64,000 nt of DNA, taken from positions 22,172,759-22,236,758 of the forward strand of contig NC_044012.1 of assembly GCF_900496995.4 (NCBI RefSeq), in the 5' to 3' direction. The position numbers were made by a program, and so were the translations under genes. Positions 50,534 to 64,000 of the stretch are shown here, piece by piece. Positions within the stretch are counted from its first letter, which is position 1; the number at the start of each line of letters is the position of its first letter. Below the pieces are notes generated by a model that ran no database searches, was not told the origin of the DNA, and saw only the letters and a list, made by a program, of their open reading frames with translations. This stretch comes from Aquila chrysaetos chrysaetos. Its lineage: Eukaryota; Chordata; Aves; Accipitriformes; Accipitridae.

Positions 50534-53500
50534 AAGGAAAGAGAAAATAACCAAGATCTTTTTACCATGTTATTTGTGACAAGAGCTATCAAAACATGAG
50601 TTGGTGATGGACAGCTGGGGAGAACAGCCAGGATTCGACAAAACAGTTCAGACGGCATGAAATCAGAATGAAAATTAACAATCATCAAAAAAATTACTTA
50701 GTACTTTGCTTTGCCCTAGACATACCTCTGTTTGACAAAGTAAATATCCCATTCTGCTGCCCAGACACAGACCAAGACCACACCTTTCCTGAAGGCAACT
50801 GGCACAGGTCTGAGGCAGGGTGAGGACAGGACACCATCTCTTTTCCAGCTGGTGAACCTGGGGAAGAGGAGCTCCCTCCTGATCCAACATGCTCACTCTG
50901 ACAGGTGTTAGAGTGGGCTGTGCTCCTCAGTCATGTACAGTAGGATGGGCAATTGCTCATGGGCTTGTCAGAGCCACAGCGGAAGCTAAATCCAAAGCTC
51001 AGTCACCCTAACGTTCCTCTTCTGCTGTGGTTTCATAGAGGCAATCCAAGTTTTGAAAGTAACTCCACACGACTCACTTTTTGTGCCAGTGATCCTGTCT
51101 TCATTAGGGTTTGCCCTCTTTCCTTAAGAAAAAAAGAAAGGGCAGGGGGGGAGACTAAGCAAATTGTTTCCCTTCTGCAGGTAGCATTTGCTCAGCCCTC
51201 CAGCACCGGGAGGCAAATTATCTTTTGGCACAAGGGCACAGAGTTCAGCACAGTTCTGCTAGCAAAGAACCCCAGGTCTCCATTCTTGATTCCTGCTTTC
51301 TAACAAGCATCCCATTGCTGAGCCCGGATTAAAAAAGGGGCACCCGCACAGCTAAGGAGACCCAGGCTCCCACTCCCTCCTCCTGCCTTCCACAGCAGAC
51401 CTAACACAAGAAAAATAAGATCTGAGAGTCATCAGACATAACATCTTATTTATTCCTTACAGCTGCCCCTGTTCTTTCCCCCATATCATTATGGTCAAAA
51501 TACACAGCAATTACAGTCCCCCCTGCGGGTACGTTCTCTGTGAGGTTTTGAAGTGCAGCTCTGAAGCAGAGCTCCATCTAAATAGAACCAGCTTTGAGAA
51601 CTGCATCCCACAGCTCAGCAGGAAGCCGGCAAGTCAAGTCCTTGACAAAATGTCAGTCTTCCTCAACAAGCCAGCTAGAACAGATTTCCATGCCCTCTGC
51701 TCTAGTGATTCCCTTTCCACATCAAAGGTCTGCAATGTCTGACAGCATAATTCAACAAATTGCTCCCTCTTGTTGCTTTCCACCACTCCTGTTGTCACAG
51801 TATTGCCTCCAAAGCTTCCCCTTGCCCCTACAGAGCAAGGTTACCCCAGCATTTAAACATCAGACAACAGGTTTACCTGACGCTTTAGTCAGCGAAGGTC
51901 AAGCCCTGCACAATTTATGGTGCTACTGGAAGCTGGTGACTACAGTTCATGTAGCTGTGCACTTAGCCAAATCCCTTCTCCAGGCACAGCTTCATCCCAC
52001 CTGCCATAGCCCCCCACACTCAGTCCACTGAGCCTGAAGGCACATTTTTCATTGCCCTCCAAGCCTCAAACTCCAGAAGTTCGCATTCTCCCCTCTCTCC
52101 AGACCTCCATGTGCCCATGCACTTTGCAGCACTGCTGCAGCTCCAAGCATTTGAAGCTATCATTATACACTCACATCCCCGCTTTACTGCCTGGATTGTG
52201 CTCCATCTCCAATTGAAGGGGACACAGCTCTCCCCTTCTTTTACTGCTCAAGCATCCCTAAGTAACTGACTGGCACTGGGCTCACATCTGTTTTAGACAG
52301 CCTTCTCTTTGCCCCCAGCTTGCTATAGCCACTTTTCTAGCTAGAAGAGAGTTCAGCCAGAAGCATGCAGCTTCACTCATTTTCTTTAGGAAAGAAGTTG
52401 TATCCCAGATCCAGGGATGATCCCACACCTTTCACAAACTGTGCTGTGACAGTTCAGAACTAGATGTCTGTACCACACTAACACAGTGGGTATCTAGACC
52501 CGCGGCACACAGCAGTAACGGACAATTCTTAAATAAGCAAAGATCTACCATTTCTTCTTAGCAAGGAGGGCTGTGTTTTTATACAACAGCTTTCCAGCCA
52601 GCTCACTACAGCAGATTGGTGGCCTACACTTAACTCACTTCCCAGTACTTGCTGCCAGATCACACTGGGAACAGATTTCCTGGGTCAGAAAAGATCAGAG
52701 CCAGGCAAGATTCATTTGCTTTTCGTGTCCTGCCTCAGTAACTCCTTGTGCGAGGACTGCGTGGTTAAAACTGCTCCCAGGTTTATGGTATGGGATGTCC
52801 CACTTGGGCTCACAGATGGCTAAGCAGCAGAGGGTATCGCTGATTTCCAGAGTTGTGATTGCCCTGAACAAGTATCAGACGCTGCAACAAGCACCATAAT
52901 AGCATAAGAGACAATCACTGCGCCAGAATAATCATGAACTATGTTATCAGCATGAACTCAGATGAAGACATGTAGTTTTCACCATAAACTACCTTATCAT
53001 TAAGAAGCACAAAAATTGAGCGGACCAACTTCAGACAAAAGGCCAAGACTAGAAATGAACACCCAAAGGACACAGAGTAACCCTGGCTGTAGTGAGGATA
53101 AAAAAGTCAGATAGAAGCATAACACCTCTTCCATTTAGTTTCCAGAAATCCTCAACAACAGAGAATTATTCCACTAACCAAGGGCTTTTCTACACAATAA
53201 CTTCTGCAGTTTGGGGCAATGCAGCCATGCATTTGAGTATATGCACATTCAGTGTGTACAGGCTTGTAGCTGAAAGCTTTGCATCCTTCTCTCTTCAGTG
53301 CTGTTGAACCATTTTGACTCCCCAACCCTAAAAACTCTGGTTCTGCAATAATTCCCCATACAGTCAAACTACAGTTTCAGGCATATCCCATTACCTGCTG
53401 AGTATGAGATCCTCAAAGTGCAACTGTTTGCAATCTGATTTTTCCCCATAAGAAACAATGGGATAGACAGGAATGTGTGCTGGCACTCCAGAAATGCACA

Positions 53501-56500
53501 CAACCTAAATACACAAGGATAGCATGCACAACATGGAAGATGAAGAGACAGAAGCAAGACCACTGGGGTTGTCAGCTGCCCATTCAACACCTGGTAATGA
53601 CAAAAATAGTAAAGGAGATTCTAACTGCTTTTAAAATACCAAGAAATAACTGCTTACTTGCCTGAAGTTTAGAGTAGAAAATCCCTTTATAACACAAAAT
53701 TTAACTTCATGATGTCCCGGTGACCCTGTCTGACCCATCTTCAAACAGATCACCATTCTGCTGATGAAGGATCTCAGCTGCTTCACCTGCGAGACTGAAC
53801 ACCTGACATCTTTCACTGCCAGTAGTCCTGCTGCCTCTTCCTATCCATTACATTTTCATCATCACCTTCAGATGCCTGCTGTTCACCAAGGTCAATTAGG
53901 GATGAAGGATGAAGGAAAACAGGACAATGACAACAGTAACTAGAGTAGGGTATTAAATAACTGACAGCAGAGCTCTGAAACAGAAGTGAAAGATAGCAAG
54001 GCATTACTGTACACAAGCTTTTACAATGCAAACGCAGTATAGACAGGGTAATTAATCTGCTCCCCAGGTCTGGAAAACCCTAACTACTCACACCTGCAAG
54101 CTTCCTTCTATGATTTTTAAGGACAGAGGAGCTTCTCCATGATCCAGATCCAGCCCACCTCTGAGTTGCACTGCCATTTTGAGGTGTTCCCTCTGCTATG
54201 GAGCATTCTCAGTATCAAGGCACAAAAACATACTATTCCAAACAAAGCTGCAGAGCAAGAAAGTGTCCTATCCTCAGAGAGCTTGCTATAAGCATTAACA
54301 ATACTTGCACTACCACTATTCCTACTTAGAGAATCCTTCCCGTCCCCACTGTCCAGTTCACTAAGTAGAAAATACCTGCTCTGGATCAACTCCTTCTTAT
54401 TGTCTTCCTTCTCCAGCATTGCCAGTTCCAGGTTGGACATCATTGCTCTCCAGACATGACTTGTTTTAAAAGTGTTTTTCTTTTGTTTTGCTTTTTACAT
54501 TCTGTATTTGCTGTGGTACTTTGTGCTTTTAGGCTGGTGTTTTCAGTTTCTTCTTAGCAGTTACAGGCACTAACCAAAAAACTAAAACAGAACAAAAAGC
54601 TCTCCAAATCATAACACAAATACCCAGGGATTTCATGAAAAGTCTGATACTGAAAGAAAGTGAGGAGGATTTGAAAGACTTTTCTTCTGCAGTTCAAGCA
54701 GAGTCCTCAGAAATAACGCAGCAGAACTGTGGAGGGTCCCACCAAAACATGCAAAGCCCTAATTCATGCCTTGCCTTTTTTTTTTTTTTTTAACCCTCAG
54801 CTTCACGTGAAGATCAGGCCTTAATATTTCAGTAGGAACCAAGATTTCATGCATTGGCCTTATTCCAAAAACTTATGCTACCTACGTGACACATGCTAGA
54901 ATCAAACAAAGCATTACGGGTTAGTTAATTTTTTCTGCTCCATGTATCTCCACAGGCAAAAGAAATAGGCTTCTGAATTTGAAATGGAGTCTCTGAAGTT
55001 TCTGCAGAGCCTCACTTCCCAAAAAGCAAATATTTACATCCCCTAGCACCAGCTGCCTCTTCTCTTTTCTCCTCCATTTCATTTCCAGATGCATTGTTGG
55101 TGCATCTGCTCTATTAATTAAAACTGATTTACACAAGACAAAATTGAATCCTTAATACAACCCTTCAGTGGAAACGAGTGACGTCTAAAATTGCACTTGC
55201 GTCTTTCAAAATTCCCATGTCCCACTTTCTCACCTTTGCTGCTTGAAAAGTGTTTTACTCTGTTCAAGTCCATAGCGCATTCCTATAGCTGAAAACAAAA
55301 ATTCAGCCTAACCTGACTCTCCTGACTTACTCCTATCACCTGCCATCACTCATTAACATGGTGGGCATTCAGGAGAAGGCAGGTGGTGTTTGGCTATTTG
55401 TTTTCATGATCTGACCATTTTTCAGGCTCATCTTTAGGAGAGCAAGGAGTAGTGATGTAGTTTGGCTTCTGACCTGAGCTGACCTTACAGTGCTCAGCAA
55501 GGCATAAAACAGCACATGACTGGTAAAGCAAAGCAAAACACCAGAGCTGAGGAGCAAGCAGCTTCACCACTGTGCATCACCACCACTACCAGGTGTCCTT
55601 CTTCCTCAGAAGAGAGTTATTGGCCTCTGACTCTGGGGTTTGCCTGTTGTTTGTAATCCAGTGGTAACTTCAAGTCAGGAGGGTTACTTACCAATCCTTG
55701 CCTTTCATGATAACTGTATCTATAAGAACTTGACATCTTCCAGACACTGTTCAGAAGGGCTTGAGGCAGGGAGGGGAAGAGCATACAGACAGCACAGTCT
55801 CAATTTGTATTCCCTCTGGAAACAGGACAAAAACCCTCTGCAAACTAGAGAGGAGGTTCTGTCCATGTTTTTCCCACTTCCTCCTATATCTGAACACCTT
55901 TCTGAGACCCTGCTGGCTATTTTAACAGAACCTTGCCCTCCCAGTCTCCACATGATATATCAGCCACAAAGGCCATCTCAGTACCTGTATCTTAATCCCA
56001 GCTTCAATTTAATCTCTGCTGTGAAAAGCCACAGAAGTGCAGTCCTTAAAACCTCATCTATCTTCAGGTGAAAAAATAAATATAAAAGTTGGCTCTAAGA
56101 GCAGATGGTGTCTAAAGGAAATTATGATAATTAAGCTTCACAGTTGTAGATTTCCAAGGGACTACTTCACTCCAGCACCAGACCTCTAGGCCAGTGCAGC
56201 AGTTATGAAAATTATAAGTTTCACCACATTTTATTAATTGCTAATTACTGCTTCATTACTTCCACTCATGCTCCTGAGACTGCTGCTGTCACTGTTTCCT
56301 TCAGGAAATGGTTCAGGTCACTCCAAAACTGCAAAGAGTGAGCTGATGAGTAAAGTCAGTTACTGAAATGTAAATAGGTATTCTCAGCCACTACATGTGC
56401 TTAGACCCAAACCTGTTCTGAGGTCTGTTACACTTGCTAAGCACACTTTTTAATCAGGATGACACTAGAGGACTCGGAAGAGGCCTGCAACTGCTGTTCT

Positions 56501-57938
56501 AGCTCCACTTCAGCAAACCCTTCTGTCCCAGCATCCAGCCTAAGGAGCAACAGCTGTCCTGTCTGTCCCCTCTGTAACCCACTGAGAAACTAGGCAGACT
56601 GAATTTCACATTGGAGGCTAATCCGCTTCCTATTCAAACTGCCCACCAGAAGTTTGAGCAAGTACAGTTAGAATCTGGTCTCAGTCTTCTCACACAGAGC
56701 AGCGATACTTACTCCATGTGGAAGGTGTGGGAATTAAAAGCTGGACAATATCCAGAGCTTTGAACATGTTTCCAAGTCTGAAAATCATATTAAAGTACAG
56801 AACTTTCACAAAACTAGTCACATAATTAAGAGCCAAACCACTTACATGAATATAAATTTATGGGCTTATACTACCCCGTTTCATAATGGAAACAAAGCCA
56901 ATTTAGGTTTTATTCAGTGCCAGTGCTATTAACTGTGCATCTTCGGCATAACTGTACTTCTCTATAAATCTAAATTTCATTAACACCCTGAAATCAATTA
57001 CTTTGTGATTTATAGTTAAGGCCATAGTACTGACAGTTATTAAACACCCAGCCTGCTCTGGTATTTCCACACAAAGTGCAAGCTCACCCTAGTTGAGGAC
57101 TACCCTCTTCAGCATCCCCAAAGAGCAGAGGTAAGTTTTTGAACTAGCTCTCCTCTCACTCCCAATACGTTAGCTGGCTCCAAGTCCCTTAAGAGATGCA
57201 GGCCTGCTATGTGTTTTTCAGGTGTGACAGCAAGCCTCCGCTGCTGAACATCACCATTTCTACCAGCCAGGAATCCTATAGCCATCCCAGTCCTAGATGC
57301 ACTAATCCCAAACACATCCTGTGCTACTGATCCACTCCACACAGGGCTCTATATATTGTCTACACAGCTTGCAGCGTGGTTTACTCAAGCTACATAGCCG
57401 GGTACCTTCTACCAGCATTGTAGTGAAGGCAGGGAGTCCCAGCTGCTCAGATGGGTCCCATGATTCAGAAATCCCCAGGAGCAGCAGTTCTGTCCCACAC
57501 CTGCACTCCTCCAGCTAACACTCATCTGTCAGAGAGCATCATTACTTGAGGGAACATGTAGCTATTTAGCAGCCACCTTGGAATGGAGTTTAACTGTGAC
57601 CCCAAGACAGATTTCATTACATTGCAACTCAACCAGCATTGAGTTGTGCTCTGTCATCAACCTGGGGCAGTCAACTGATTATAAAGCAAGTATTTAATCA
57701 CCTTAAGCCACCAGAGATTTAAGGCACTTCACCACCACAGTCCCTTCATTCCTTAGTCTAATTGAGGTTTCATTACCAACTGGCTACTGGGTCATTGTTT
57801 TGAGGCACAGGTACCTGACAGCTTAGGACCTAAGGGGACTTCCACATGAGCTTTCAGTTGTATAAGGCAGCATTCATCTCTTAGCTCTACAGATAATGAT
57901 CTCTGCCTTCAGCAACAAATAAGATTTGAATATCTATC
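50534..57938. other. Intergenic, no gene recognised
   Basis: No protein family was identified. A T16 tract lies at 54776-54791. A short ATG-led segment followed by a splice-donor-like site (54443-54376, minus) and a strong plus-strand GTAAGT donor-like site near 57135 are noted, but neither has a partner exon that I can support. Confidence 0.5.
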
Positions 57939-58050
57939 CACTTCTCCCTGCTATCCCCCAATTTAGACGAATCAATTTGCCAACAAGTGACAGTCACTTC
58001 TCCCCGCTATCCCCCAATTTAGATAAATCAATTCTTTAACAAGCAACAGT
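57939..58050 (+). repeat. Diverged 56-bp tandem duplication
   Basis: Two adjacent 56-base units (57939-57994 and 57995-58050) both begin CACTTCTCCC and contain CTATCCCCCAATTTAGA. They align without gaps with 9 mismatches by my count, about 84% identity. The mismatches cluster in the second half of the unit. Confidence 0.9.
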
Positions 58051-61000
58051 CATCCTTGTTTAGTAAAGCACTATGAAGACACACTTTAATAGATGTGTTC
58101 AAGTTTCCTATGGAGGAAAAATATTGTTTTAATAAAAGGGGCCACTAACTGCGGTGCACTAGTTCAAGTACAAGTTGTATTATTGGTAAAATTTCATCTC
58201 CCCAGTCTCGCTGGGGGACACCAAGGACCTAACACAACACAGTAAGAAAGAATTTGCTAAGTATCTGTTCAGCCAGGGAGAGAGCTGATTTGCTTTGTGC
58301 TCGGTGATTTGGCTTAGCTTTCAACACCAACTATTTAAACTCAAAAACTGGCATATTAAGATCAATCAAAATTCAAACAAGTTATATAATCAACATAATG
58401 TAGTGTATAAATTGACTTTAAGGTCTGAAGAAGTCACATATGCAGATTTTAAGGTCTGCAGCAGTAAAATGAAGACATCCACATTTTCCCTTTACTTTCT
58501 AATCTGCCATTTCATATGTTTTTAGGCACTGTTTTTATACTGTTATATTGGGTATGCAAATATTTCATAGAACTGTTTACGAGTTTGAATACAATTCTGA
58601 GCATTTACATTTCCCTATAATTCAGTAAAACCACATGAAACAGTATTTCCACCAAAATCAATCTGACAACCCCTCTAACAGGGTCTTCCAACCCAGCCCC
58701 CCATTTCAAAGACCATTCACTTCTAAAGTCCTCACATCCCCTGAAGTACATTTTGACATTAACAGCCAATGTTTACAGTCTAGAGCTTCACTAAAATCAA
58801 GCAAGTCACTGTCCTGCATTTCAGCATACATTCAACACCACTTCTGGTTTAAAGATTTCCTCAACACAACAAACACCTACTAGCTATAAAGAAATTAAGG
58901 TATCAGAACAGTATACATTTCTTGTGTCATCTCATACCTCTAGGACACAGAATGATCTTCCCCAGCTCTCTAATTTGGAGTTCACTTCCAAAGAGAAACA
59001 ATAAAAAAAAATATAGCATTAATAATTGCAATCAAAACTAGTTAGCAAGCAGTCTCAAGACAAATTAGATAGCCAAACCAAAGACAATCAGCCAGAATCC
59101 AGTACAGCAGAGCCAACCCTGAGGAGTAAGGCACACAGCTTTTTCTTAATACCATTCAGTGAAGGCAAGCACTTGGAATGAAAACATTTGGATAAGGACT
59201 AATAATAGACTTTGCAGACAGAAGTACAGTGTATAACAGCCTTGTCCTACCAGAGTGGCTGTCATAGCCACCGAAGATCCTTAAGACAAAATCCTTGCTG
59301 TTAAAAAGCTACCGCAACCATACAAGGGGATGTAGATTGTAAGGCTTGGTGACACGGCCGACGGAACTGTGTGCAGGCCTCCTACACACTGCTTTGACCA
59401 CGTCTGCAACTGGAGTCTCTCTTTGAGATAGCAAACTGAAAAAGTAAAGACAGTTAAAGAAAGTGAGAACAAAACACCACCCCCACTGAGCAGGGTGCTC
59501 CAATGCCCCTGTACCCCTTGCTCATTAACGATGGATCAAAATGGCAAGATGAGGAAACTGTGGCTCAAAAAAATGAAATATTAAACTTCCCCAGACTTCT
59601 CCCTACCATGCTTCATTGGTTTTTTCCACATTTGGTAAAGAAACACGTAAATAGAAACATTTTAAACCTAAAATAAAATACTTTATTTCCTCCAAACAAC
59701 ATTTTTTTTCCTTTTCTTTTAAAAAAGGTCTTTTAACACTCATTTGCAGACCAAATGAAAATATGCAATAGCCATGTAAACCAACATACTCACATCTACT
59801 TAGAAAAATACATACATCCTTCAAAACAAAAGCATACATGGATTAATTAAAGTGAAATCTTCATGGCTGTACAATCCTGGGGGTTTCCACACCTGCAAAC
59901 ATGAACATACCCATGTGTACAAGAAAGGTGGCATACAACTTGGGGAACTGTTTGTTCAGGTCATTATGCCTCAAAGCCTTTTTTTAACAATTTTTAGCAA
60001 GGAAAGGCTAGCAAATCCTGCCAGCTGCATGTTACATGAGCCTCTCCTGGCTGGTGGATAAGTTTCCTGCATTTAAATGTCTCCTAAAGGTTCTGCTTGT
60101 TATAAGCCTAAGTGTCTGCAGCCACTGGCTAATTCTTTTAGCAAATTTCATTCTTAAGGCTTGAAATCAGCTCTGGACCCATACGGAGTCATAAGAGAGG
60201 GCTCGATGGCAATCCAAATTATTGCCTAAAGAGTAAGCAATGAACAGTCATGGGCTGAGCACTTTTCTGGCATAAACAGCTCCATTTGATCTTTCTGTCA
60301 AGTGACTGAAGCACACAAAGAACTGGAACTAAGGATATCAGCATGGCATTCACAAAAATAGTTGCAAGAATGAGATGGAAAAACCATTACCAGACTTTGG
60401 CAAGGAAATTTTAATCTCAGTCTTCACTCACTAAAGTGCTAAAAAAATAAAAGACTGATATTCAAAGGCTACAAGGTGAAATTTAGAGACGCTGATTTAA
60501 AAGTGGGAAATAGGGACTAGTACTGATAAACACCACCATTTCATACCACCCAAAATGGTAAGACAAGTTACACAGGGATTCCCCCACTTCACTATTAAGA
60601 ATTAAATCAACTGTAAATTAAAAGGATGTCAAAAGACAGTTTTTAGGGATGGTAACAGGAGGCTATAAGGCTCTGAGGCTTCAGCTTACTGGTCAACCCT
60701 TGAATCCTTGATTCACTGGAAGCAATGTTATTCTGCATCCTAAAGCACCCAGCTTTAGGTCAGAAATCAAGGGGGTTTTTTTCCTCCTACTTTCTACGTG
60801 GGCAATATTAATCCCTTTCCATTAAGTCCCAAGTTGTTTTTCTAATAGAACACAATTCTGCTACATATTCTACTTTTACCACCAGTAATTTGACATATTC
60901 AGCTTAAATTAAGATGAATAGACACCAATTAGTATCATTCTAATAGACTACCAGATTTCATACTAGAAATCTTTTTTCTTTTTTTTTTTTTTGTAGAAAT

Positions 61001-64000
61001 TAAATTGGAAAGCCAGTGGCAAGAACACATACAATCTGTGCACATCCAAATGAATCTCAATACAATACAAATTTAGCAAGAATAAGTAGCAAGTCTCTTA
61101 ACTTTAATGGAACTCAACTTTAAAAAAAAAAATAGCATTTTCACTTAGCGGAGTACCCAATTCATTCAACCCTCATGCAACTGATTTCAAAATGTTATGC
61201 TGTCTTAAAACAAAAGATCCAAAAAGTTTCAGAAAAATAATGTAGCTCATAGCTAATCATTGGGGCCTAGATATCAGTTCTTCATTGAAACCTGCAACAG
61301 CAGAGCTGCAAAACTAAATTTACCTCAAGTTTGCATGAATCTCAATCACGTCATAACCAACTTATTCTTTCCATCCCCTCTATTTTCCCCTGTGTGAAGC
61401 CTGAAACTCCTAATTATGAAAACCAATATCCAGTTCACCTTCAAACCGCTAAAAAAACAACTTAAAAGCAGCCAGGATACTGAGACACTTCATCAGGTGT
61501 CACCCAAAATCAAATCAAATTGGCCAAAAACTGACAGCCTCAATGAAGGCAGGAGTCATCAGACCCTCTCCACAAAGGTTATTACATTCTTCCCGTGCAT
61601 TCTTACATATTTCAAAAGTCAAAACAGAAATTAAGTGTCACTTCTTCTCAATGAAATCTTTGGTCTAAAAACAGCTAGGACAATGCAGGATTCTCACAAT
61701 TAAAAGGACAAGTGTCATTCCTAACTTTGAAACTCCTGCCATTAAGACAAGAGTAATAATAAAAAAAGACCACATCCTTTCTTTTTAGCAGGAACAGCTG
61801 CTGTCAAAGCATTTCTCCTGTCATCTCCCCACATCTGCCAACAAAAAAGTTCAAGTAAATCGGCCATCAGGATCCACAGGACATTGGATTTCCTTCTGTT
61901 TAGAGATCTGGCTTTCCACAGGAGTGCTTGCACACATTTCTTTGGGGATAGTTCCAAACAGATGGATTATGCTTCCCCACCAGCTCAATCTACTGTATCT
62001 TGAAATACACAGTCCTAACTTCCCCAAAGCTTTGTGACCATCTAAAATGTTTTCTCCTAAAAATTTATGAAAAAAGACAGACTGTCTGACGATATGGGGA
62101 ATGGTGGGATGGGAGGAATCTCAAGGAAGTCTGCATAGTTTGTCAGATGTACGGAACAGACCAAGGAAAGCTTGAAAAAATAATGCATTTTCCCTCACAG
62201 TCTGTCAGTAACCTCAGGATTTTACTTTAACTATAAAATAATAATTTAAAAATATTAGACTAATGTTAGTAAGAAAAAACCCAAGTTATTTAAGTACCTA
62301 CTAGATGAGATGCTTCTGGCTACTCATGCCTCCACAGCAGAATATCACAGTGTAAGCACACCCATGCACTTGAAATATCTCATTTACCCCTGCTTTAAGA
62401 GACATCTTTTCAAATGCTTCAGCACAGTGGGAGTTTCAGAAGCATTAATCACCTCTGAAACAGTGGCAGAGACACAGGGGTGTCTTTGGTGGACAATACC
62501 TTTATTCTGCTTTTTGTTTCACATAAAGATGGCTTTTACAGGGGATCTTTGATACTGTCTCATCATCCATTCTTCTACAGCATTTCTTCCCCCCTTCCTT
62601 ATTTTATTTTTCAGCATTTTTTTTTTTATTCTTTGGTGAAAGTCATCTGTGGCATTGCTTGCACTCAAGCTTACAGGTTCAAAAAATGATTTACAGGAGA
62701 AGTTCTTACTGCATGTTATCTCCCAATCTGTAGCCTCTGTTCCCTTCCTTCCTGGTTTGAGAGGAGCATGACTCAGCTCACAGTAAAAAGAGCAAGTTCT
62801 ATTTAAGTAAATTAAAATGGACAATGACCAATCCCAGAAGCTTTTGTTAGGCAGCTTCTATTTATGTGCAACTGTAAAAAGCAAGATTTTTAAAAAATGT
62901 TATGAATTAGACCTGAGCCACCAACTCATTCACCTATCATGTTATTAAATAAAAAATGAACTGTTAAATGCATTAAACTCTGCCCCAGTCAACGTGGCAA
63001 GAAAGCCTATTAAATGTGCAGCACCTCCAGACAAAACAGTTTTTCAGCAGTGCTTTTAATCCCTTACCAGTAATCAATTATCCTTCAAGCTCCCACACTG
63101 TACAATTAGAAGTGCTTCCAGAAGGTGACTGGTAATTCATCAGGAAACTACATTTTCCTTCTTACTAACTCACTCTTTTGACCTTTTTCTGCAAGATCTT
63201 GCACATATCAACAGCAAAGCCATTTTTCCTTTAAACATCATTTCTCCCTCTGAGCAGGTTTTTCCACATATACTACAAACTTAAAACTAAATGTTAATAT
63301 ACACAATTTAGGCCTCAAAATTTAGCTCTCAAAGGAGCAATATGGAAAATAAAATTTGACTCCCTTAAAGAAACAGTCAGTTACCAATTTCATCATTTTT
63401 ATCCTTAAGGGGAACCAACTGAAATCTTAATCATACTTTCCCAAATAAAGTATTTCTTCAGCTTAATGCTTCTCCAGTGGTACCCAAAGCATTCCTTGAT
63501 ACACAAATCTGTGCACAATCATGTTTTTAGCCTGAAAAACATTTGGAGTTCCTCATTAATAGCTGCTGCCATAGACAGAAGCAAGTCTTCACTTTCAGTC
63601 AGGAGTCTCAAATTATTCTAAGGAGGACCCAAAAGCCACTTAAAAATAACATTATAACAGCCCTTTCATTGATGGGGAGACAAAGCCATACAATAACCTG
63701 TCAAAAACCATACAGCCTGCTGCTCTTTGCATAAACAAAATTAAAACCCAAGAGCATCTTTGCCTGGACACCTCTGCTACTGCTTACAGGCAGTCATTTT
63801 CAACCCAGCCTTTGTGAGACAGCTGCCTGCTCACAAGACACTCATCCCTCAAGTCTTTCATCAGGCTTACACACTGCTGAACGTTCTGGCCCAAATCTCA
63901 CGTTTCAGCTTCTACAAACCCTCGAAAAGTACACAGGTGCATCAATGCTCCCACATGTTGCTCCACAGAAGAGGGCTAATGTCACACAGCAGCATCCCCC
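58051..64000. other. AT-rich intergenic region, no gene recognised
   Basis: AT-rich sequence with a T-tract at about 60979-60992 and several AATAAA-like hexamers on either strand (for example minus 62506-62501). One exon-like segment at 59313-59435 on the minus strand is reported as a finding. The CMTR2 coding region, the human neighbour upstream of HYDIN, is absent. Its 3' UTR could lie toward the right edge, but nothing shows this. Confidence 0.5.

Noticed and set aside
57109..57342. 77-codon minus-strand frame and an opposing strong GTAAGT donor-like site on the plus strand
   Set aside because: The two signals are on opposite strands and neither has a supporting acceptor with an exon of reasonable size.
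62519..62824. 101-codon minus-strand frame near the right edge
   Set aside because: Its lysine-rich part comes from a T-rich low-complexity stretch on the plus strand. There are no splice sites or recognised family.
34181..64000. Expectation that CMTR2 (human neighbour upstream of HYDIN) lies here
   Set aside because: CMTR2 is encoded mostly by one long exon of more than 700 codons. No open frame approaching that length exists in this window.
1..64000. CRISPR arrays, operons or prokaryotic mobile elements
   Set aside because: No regularly spaced direct repeats or tightly packed long reading frames are present. Split exons, CR1 and LTR sequences show vertebrate nuclear DNA.

Overview
The window is vertebrate nuclear DNA, almost certainly from a bird. 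Three things point there: split coding exons with GT-AG introns on the minus strand that translate to the N-terminus of HYDIN, several copies of the CR1 LINE that dominates avian genomes, and a solo LTR whose termini match a family I recognise from neoavian genomes. There is no prokaryotic gene organisation, and most open frames are chance frames in introns and intergenic DNA.

The left part (about 1-23.3 kb) carries six exons of HYDIN read right to left: 23338-23214, 22053-21928, 20286-20167, 16743-16609, 9720-9521 and 2083-1959. Every exon is bounded by an AG acceptor and a GT donor, the reading phase is continuous, and the joined product is about 270 residues. The full protein is about 5,100 residues in human, so this is only its beginning; the gene continues off the left edge. 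HYDIN is a giant ASH (MSP-like) domain protein of the central-pair apparatus of motile cilia. These exons hold the leader, one complete ASH domain and most of a second.

From 23.3 to about 34 kb there is no recognisable coding exon. The stretch contains a 5'-truncated, inactive CR1 (about 29.69-31.96 kb) in the same orientation as HYDIN. A GC- and CpG-richer block at about 33.7-34.18 kb holds a 14-base match to the RFX X-box and an ETS core. I infer, without proof, that this is the HYDIN promoter with non-coding first exon(s), making 23.3-34 kb the first intron(s).

From about 34.2 kb to the end I see no recognisable protein-coding gene. The region holds a 582-bp solo LTR with a perfect 6-bp target duplication (40281-40862), an old CR1 fragment, homopolymer tracts, a G-run with quadruplex potential and a diverged 56-bp tandem duplication. 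A few exon-like segments (59.3-59.4 kb and 54.4 kb, minus strand) are worth testing against transcripts. In human the next gene upstream of HYDIN is CMTR2; its long single-exon coding region is not in this window.
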